DNA of 8,580 nt from Lachnospiraceae bacterium (lineage in GTDB: Bacteria > Bacillota_A > Clostridia > Lachnospirales > Lachnospiraceae), in contig JAGDBR010000116.1 of the NCBI GenBank assembly GCA_017958935.1, forward strand, positions 1 to 8,580. The letters run 5' to 3'. Positions 6,510 through 8,580 of the stretch are shown here, in pieces. Below the pieces are notes generated by a model, which was not told where the DNA came from, made no database searches, and saw only the letters and a list, made by a program, of their open reading frames with translations. How positions within the stretch are numbered: position 1 is the stretch's first letter; each line of letters begins with the position of its first letter. The translations under genes were made by a program, and so were the position numbers.

Positions 6510-8030
6510 TTATTTGCCGTACAGTTCGTTCAGCATCACCACGTACCGGGCCGCGAGGTCTTCGCCGACGCCCTTCGCGTACTGCGTGATGTCCGTCTCA
6601 TAGCAGCCGTAGTCATAGGCTTCCGCTGCGCACAGATATCCGTAGTTCTCATTTGAATAACCCAGGACCATCGTGTACTTGGACGGCGAATTCTCACGGA
6701 CGTAGTTGCCGTTCGAGCAGGACGTCTCGAACGGCGCCATCGTGAACGCGAAATCGCCGATCCGTCCGACGACGATCAGGAAATCCCGATATTCCGGAAG
6801 GCTCGGCCGGGCGAGCAGCCAGCCCGCGTGGTACTGGCTCTGAATGAAATGCGTCTCATCCACCGCGCACGCCAGGTTGGCGTTGTGTGTTTCATTCCAG
6901 GCAGCGTGAACGGCGCGCGCCGCGTCAAGGTGCTCGAGATCCGCCTTGTTGCTCTTGCCCACAAACCGCTCTTCCATAAGCTGGATCGGACCGGGCTGGA
7001 TCTCTTCAAAACCCGCGTCGATCGCCGTGCTGATGATCTCACAGACTTCGCGCCCGTACTGCTTGTAATCCCTCGGCGGCTGATGCTCGATCGACTCCGG
7101 CAGCGACGTTGCCGTGACCACGTCGCCCGAATCGCCCTGCAGATAGGCCACATACGCATCGTATTTCTTTTCAAGGTTCGCGCGGATCTGGCCCGTGAAG
7201 TCGGCAGAAATGTTCGTCTTTTCGAAGACGGTGCCGCCGAGGGCGGTGCTGGACGTCATGACGTTGTGCGCGCGCCAGTTCGTGAGCAGCACGTCCTTGT
7301 CGCCTTCCCGTTCGAACTTCAGGATGAACATGGTCGGATTCGCGTCGTACGTATGACGGACCGGCGTCCCCTTGCAATATCGGGTATGATTCACGCTGTA
7401 GCCCTCTCCGAGATCCGTAAAATAGTGGCGGATGAAGTTGTAGCCCGACAGATCCGCGGTCGTCCAGTACATCTTCGCGGGCAGCCGGTCCGCCATCGCG
7501 AGACGGGCGGCTTCCGCGCAGGCTCCCACGTACATGTTGTTCCATTCCTGCGCGACCACGAGCGAGCTTTGGACGTCGATGCTGGAATGCGAATGCGTCG
7601 CGTTGACGACGATGTGGTCGGTCGGAACGCCGGTCGCCGCGGAAACCGCATCCTTCAATTGTTCCGTGACAGCATTGATCGCATACAGGAGGTCAACGGC
7701 AAAGAGCAGCATCGTCGTGTCGTTCTCGTCCGTGATCGCGATGCAGGTCGTATAAATGTAATCCAGAAAGCCTGTCGACATCCGGAGGTCCGTGTTGCCG
7801 TAACCGGCAAGCGGCACCGGATCGGACGGCGTGATGTTGACGCGCCCGTGACCGACGCGGAACTTTCCGGAATCCGGATCGTCCGGATTCGGCTCCTTTG
7901 TTTCATTTCCCGCCTGCGTGACTTCGCCCGTCCCGCTCGGATCGGTCGTTTCGCCGCCGCAGCCGGGCAGGACCAACGCCGCAAGCATAGTGATCGCAAG
8001 AATCAAACAGATGAATTTTCTCAGTTTCAT
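6510..8030 (-). CDS. Gene B: ceramidase-like lipoprotein (type 1)
   Basis: A 506-residue lipoprotein. The ATG at 8030 follows AGAGG by 9 nt. The n-region is MKLRK, the hydrophobic core runs to residue 21, and lipobox LPGC gives Cys24. A Thr/Glu/Asn/Pro linker then leads to the domain at about residue 55. Zinc-ligand equivalents are H146 (THSHS), H255 (NWRAH), E435 (PFETSC) and Y465 (YGYL). The loop GDSGDVVT keeps the Gly-Asp-Val of the ceramidase GDVSPN motif but has Val305 in place of the serine, which makes the absence of the nucleophile easiest to see here. Right after the zinc-ligand glutamate it reads TSCSNG, where all other copies have [TL]FD and then SIG or TNG; this is the only change of its kind next to the active site. 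F is the closest paralogue. Likely acts at the outer face of the membrane. Confidence 0.9.
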   Translation of the reverse strand: MKLRKFICLILAITMLAALVLPGCGGETTDPSGTGEVTQAGNETKEPNPDDPDSGKFRVGHGRVNITPSDPVPLAGYGNTDLRMSTGFLDYIYTTCIAITDENDTTMLLFAVDLLYAINAVTEQLKDAVSAATGVPTDHIVVNATHSHSSIDVQSSLVVAQEWNNMYVGACAEAARLAMADRLPAKMYWTTADLSGYNFIRHYFTDLGEGYSVNHTRYCKGTPVRHTYDANPTMFILKFEREGDKDVLLTNWRAHNVMTSSTALGGTVFEKTNISADFTGQIRANLEKKYDAYVAYLQGDSGDVVTATSLPESIEHQPPRDYKQYGREVCEIISTAIDAGFEEIQPGPIQLMEERFVGKSNKADLEHLDAARAVHAAWNETHNANLACAVDETHFIQSQYHAGWLLARPSLPEYRDFLIVVGRIGDFAFTMAPFETSCSNGNYVRENSPSKYTMVLGYSNENYGYLCAAEAYDYGCYETDITQYAKGVGEDLAARYVVMLNELYGK

Positions 8031-8039
8031 GCTCTGGTA

Positions 8040-8046
8040 CCTCTTA
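8040..8046 (-). promoter_or_regulatory. Shine-Dalgarno of gene B overlapping the stop codon of gene A
   Basis: The A stop codon TAA (8046-8044) continues directly as GAGG, so AAGAGG is formed partly by the stop codon. The B ATG follows 9 nt later. This mirrors the F-G junction and suggests coupled translation. Confidence 0.6.
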
Positions 8047-8580
8047 TTTCTGATATAGTTGATTCAACAGTTCCACGAAACGGGACGCAAGGTCTTCCGC
8101 GGTCCCGCGCGCGAGCCATGCGGTATCCGACTCGTAGCAGCCGTAGTCAAAGGCCACCGCGGAAGGCAGATACCCGTGGCTCTCGTTGGAGTAGCCCATG
8201 ACGAACGTGTACTTCGTCGGCGAATTGTCGCGGACGTAGCAGCCGTTCGTATCAAACAATTCAAACGGCGCCTGCGTAAACGCGAAATCACCGATCCTGC
8301 AGACAAAGATCGGGAAGGAACCCGTCGCGCCGCGGCTGGGCCGGTTCACGATCGAAGACGCGTGATACTGGCTCTGAATGTAATGCACCGTGTCTTTTTT
8401 AAACGCATCGCTCGCGTCGCCGGTCTCTCTCCAGGCGGTGACGATCGCCTGCGCTTCTGCCATATGCTCGAGTTCGGCCTGGTTGGTCTTGGCCGTAAAC
8501 GTCTCTGTTACGACCTGAATCGGCCCGGGTTGAATCTCTTCCCAACCCGCGTCGATCGCCTTGATCATGAGCTCAGAGAC
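8044..8580 (-). CDS. Gene A: ceramidase-like protein, C-terminal part (5' end outside window)
   Basis: The last 178 codons of a copy that enters from the right edge. An ATG at 8568 is not its start: the frame is open to the edge and the residues before it (VSEL) align with VAD[IV]-type residues inside the other copies. Present are EEIQPGPIQ (14-22 of the visible part), HYIQSQYHA (66-74), the PFELFD glutamate E107, the GYSN...GYL tyrosine Y137 and GCYESD (147-152), so the last two zinc-ligand positions are intact. The end, with DTAWLARGT, matches E best, which makes A a type 2 copy in this half. It lacks the cysteine that E, C, B and F have just before HYIQS. Whether it carries a lipoprotein signal cannot be seen. 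Confidence 0.88.
   Translation of the reverse strand, partial: VSELMIKAIDAGWEEIQPGPIQVVTETFTAKTNQAELEHMAEAQAIVTAWRETGDASDAFKKDTVHYIQSQYHASSIVNRPSRGATGSFPIFVCRIGDFAFTQAPFELFDTNGCYVRDNSPTKYTFVMGYSNESHGYLPSAVAFDYGCYESDTAWLARGTAEDLASRFVELLNQLYQK

Larger units (their letters stand above)
1..8580 (-). repeat. Tandem array of seven paralogous ceramidase-like genes
   Basis: Seven same-strand genes of about 1.4 to 1.5 kb, all of one family, fill the window, with gaps of 13 to 101 nt. Both ends are cut by the window, so the array may be longer. The order by similarity type is 2, 1, 2/1 mosaic, 3, 2, 1, 3 in the direction of transcription. No mobile-element remnants are seen at the junctions, which favours unequal recombination as the source of the copies. 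Confidence 0.9.

Noticed and set aside
7115..7150. GDSG in most copies as a trypsin-like serine active site
   Set aside because: The rest of the protein is a ceramidase-type fold by motif order, the serine is Ala in D, and no His-Asp-Ser protease context is present.
6828..8201. A 457-codon plus-strand open frame across genes A and B
   Set aside because: It is antisense to well-supported genes, is rich in Arg, Val and Asp as expected from the reverse strand of GC-rich coding DNA, and similar plus-strand frames occur opposite every other copy. No ribosome site or known motif.
8044..8568. Gene A as a complete small protein starting at the ATG at 8568
   Set aside because: The frame is open to the window edge, the preceding codons align with the family, and there is no ribosome site before that ATG.
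1..8580. CRISPR array, tRNA, rRNA or insertion sequence
   Set aside because: The only repeats are the homologous gene copies. No regular short repeats with spacers, no tRNA-like cloverleaf and no transposase or terminal inverted repeats were seen.

Overview
The window is one minus-strand gene array. It holds seven consecutive paralogues of a single protein family, called A to G here in transcription order: A (8044 to beyond 8580, 5' end cut off by the window), B (6510-8030), C (4969-6486), D (3532-4950), E (1916-3430), F (390-1898) and G (376 down past position 1, 3' end cut off). Every gap is short (13, 23, 18, 101, 17 and 13 nt), each start has a Shine-Dalgarno sequence, and no intrinsic terminator or convincing internal promoter is visible. 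The simplest reading is one polycistronic transcript whose promoter lies to the right of the window. No RNA gene, transposase, CRISPR array or unrelated gene is present.

The family is recognised by motif as the catalytic domain of the neutral/alkaline (non-lysosomal) ceramidases, Pfam Ceramidase_alk. In order, the copies carry an N-terminal G-x-V-[ND]-I-T-P...GYG strand, a T/S-H-T/S-H-S motif, NW-R-[AC]-H, a [QM]-G-D-[SA]-G loop, a PFE motif and a GYSN...Y-L motif. These match the histidine, histidine, glutamate and tyrosine zinc ligands of the characterised enzymes. The serine nucleophile of true ceramidases (GDVSPN) is not conserved in any copy that covers it, and the C-terminal Ig-like domain of the Pseudomonas enzyme is absent. 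These are therefore zinc-site ceramidase-like hydrolases of unknown substrate, not proven ceramidases.

B, C, E and F are lipoproteins: a short signal peptide, a lipobox cysteine at residue 22 or 24, and a Thr/Asp/Pro-rich linker. D and G have no signal peptide and look cytoplasmic. By sequence type, A resembles E, B resembles F, and D resembles G. The array therefore looks like a duplicated block of (type 2, type 1, leaderless type 3) with C as an extra copy. C itself looks like a mosaic of an E-like N-terminal third and an F/B-like remainder. The only longer gap, D-E, holds a hairpin at the D stop codon and what looks like the relic 3' end of a further copy.

The strong purine-rich ribosome sites, the Gram-positive-style lipoproteins with TTAAG/TTAP-type linkers, and a GC content judged by eye to be in the upper 50s percent suggest an uncultured Clostridia-like member of the Bacillota. 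This taxonomic call is an inference with low to moderate confidence. Functionally, the array suggests a set of surface-anchored hydrolases of slightly different specificity, plus cytoplasmic homologues that could act on imported product. The substrate cannot be read from this window.
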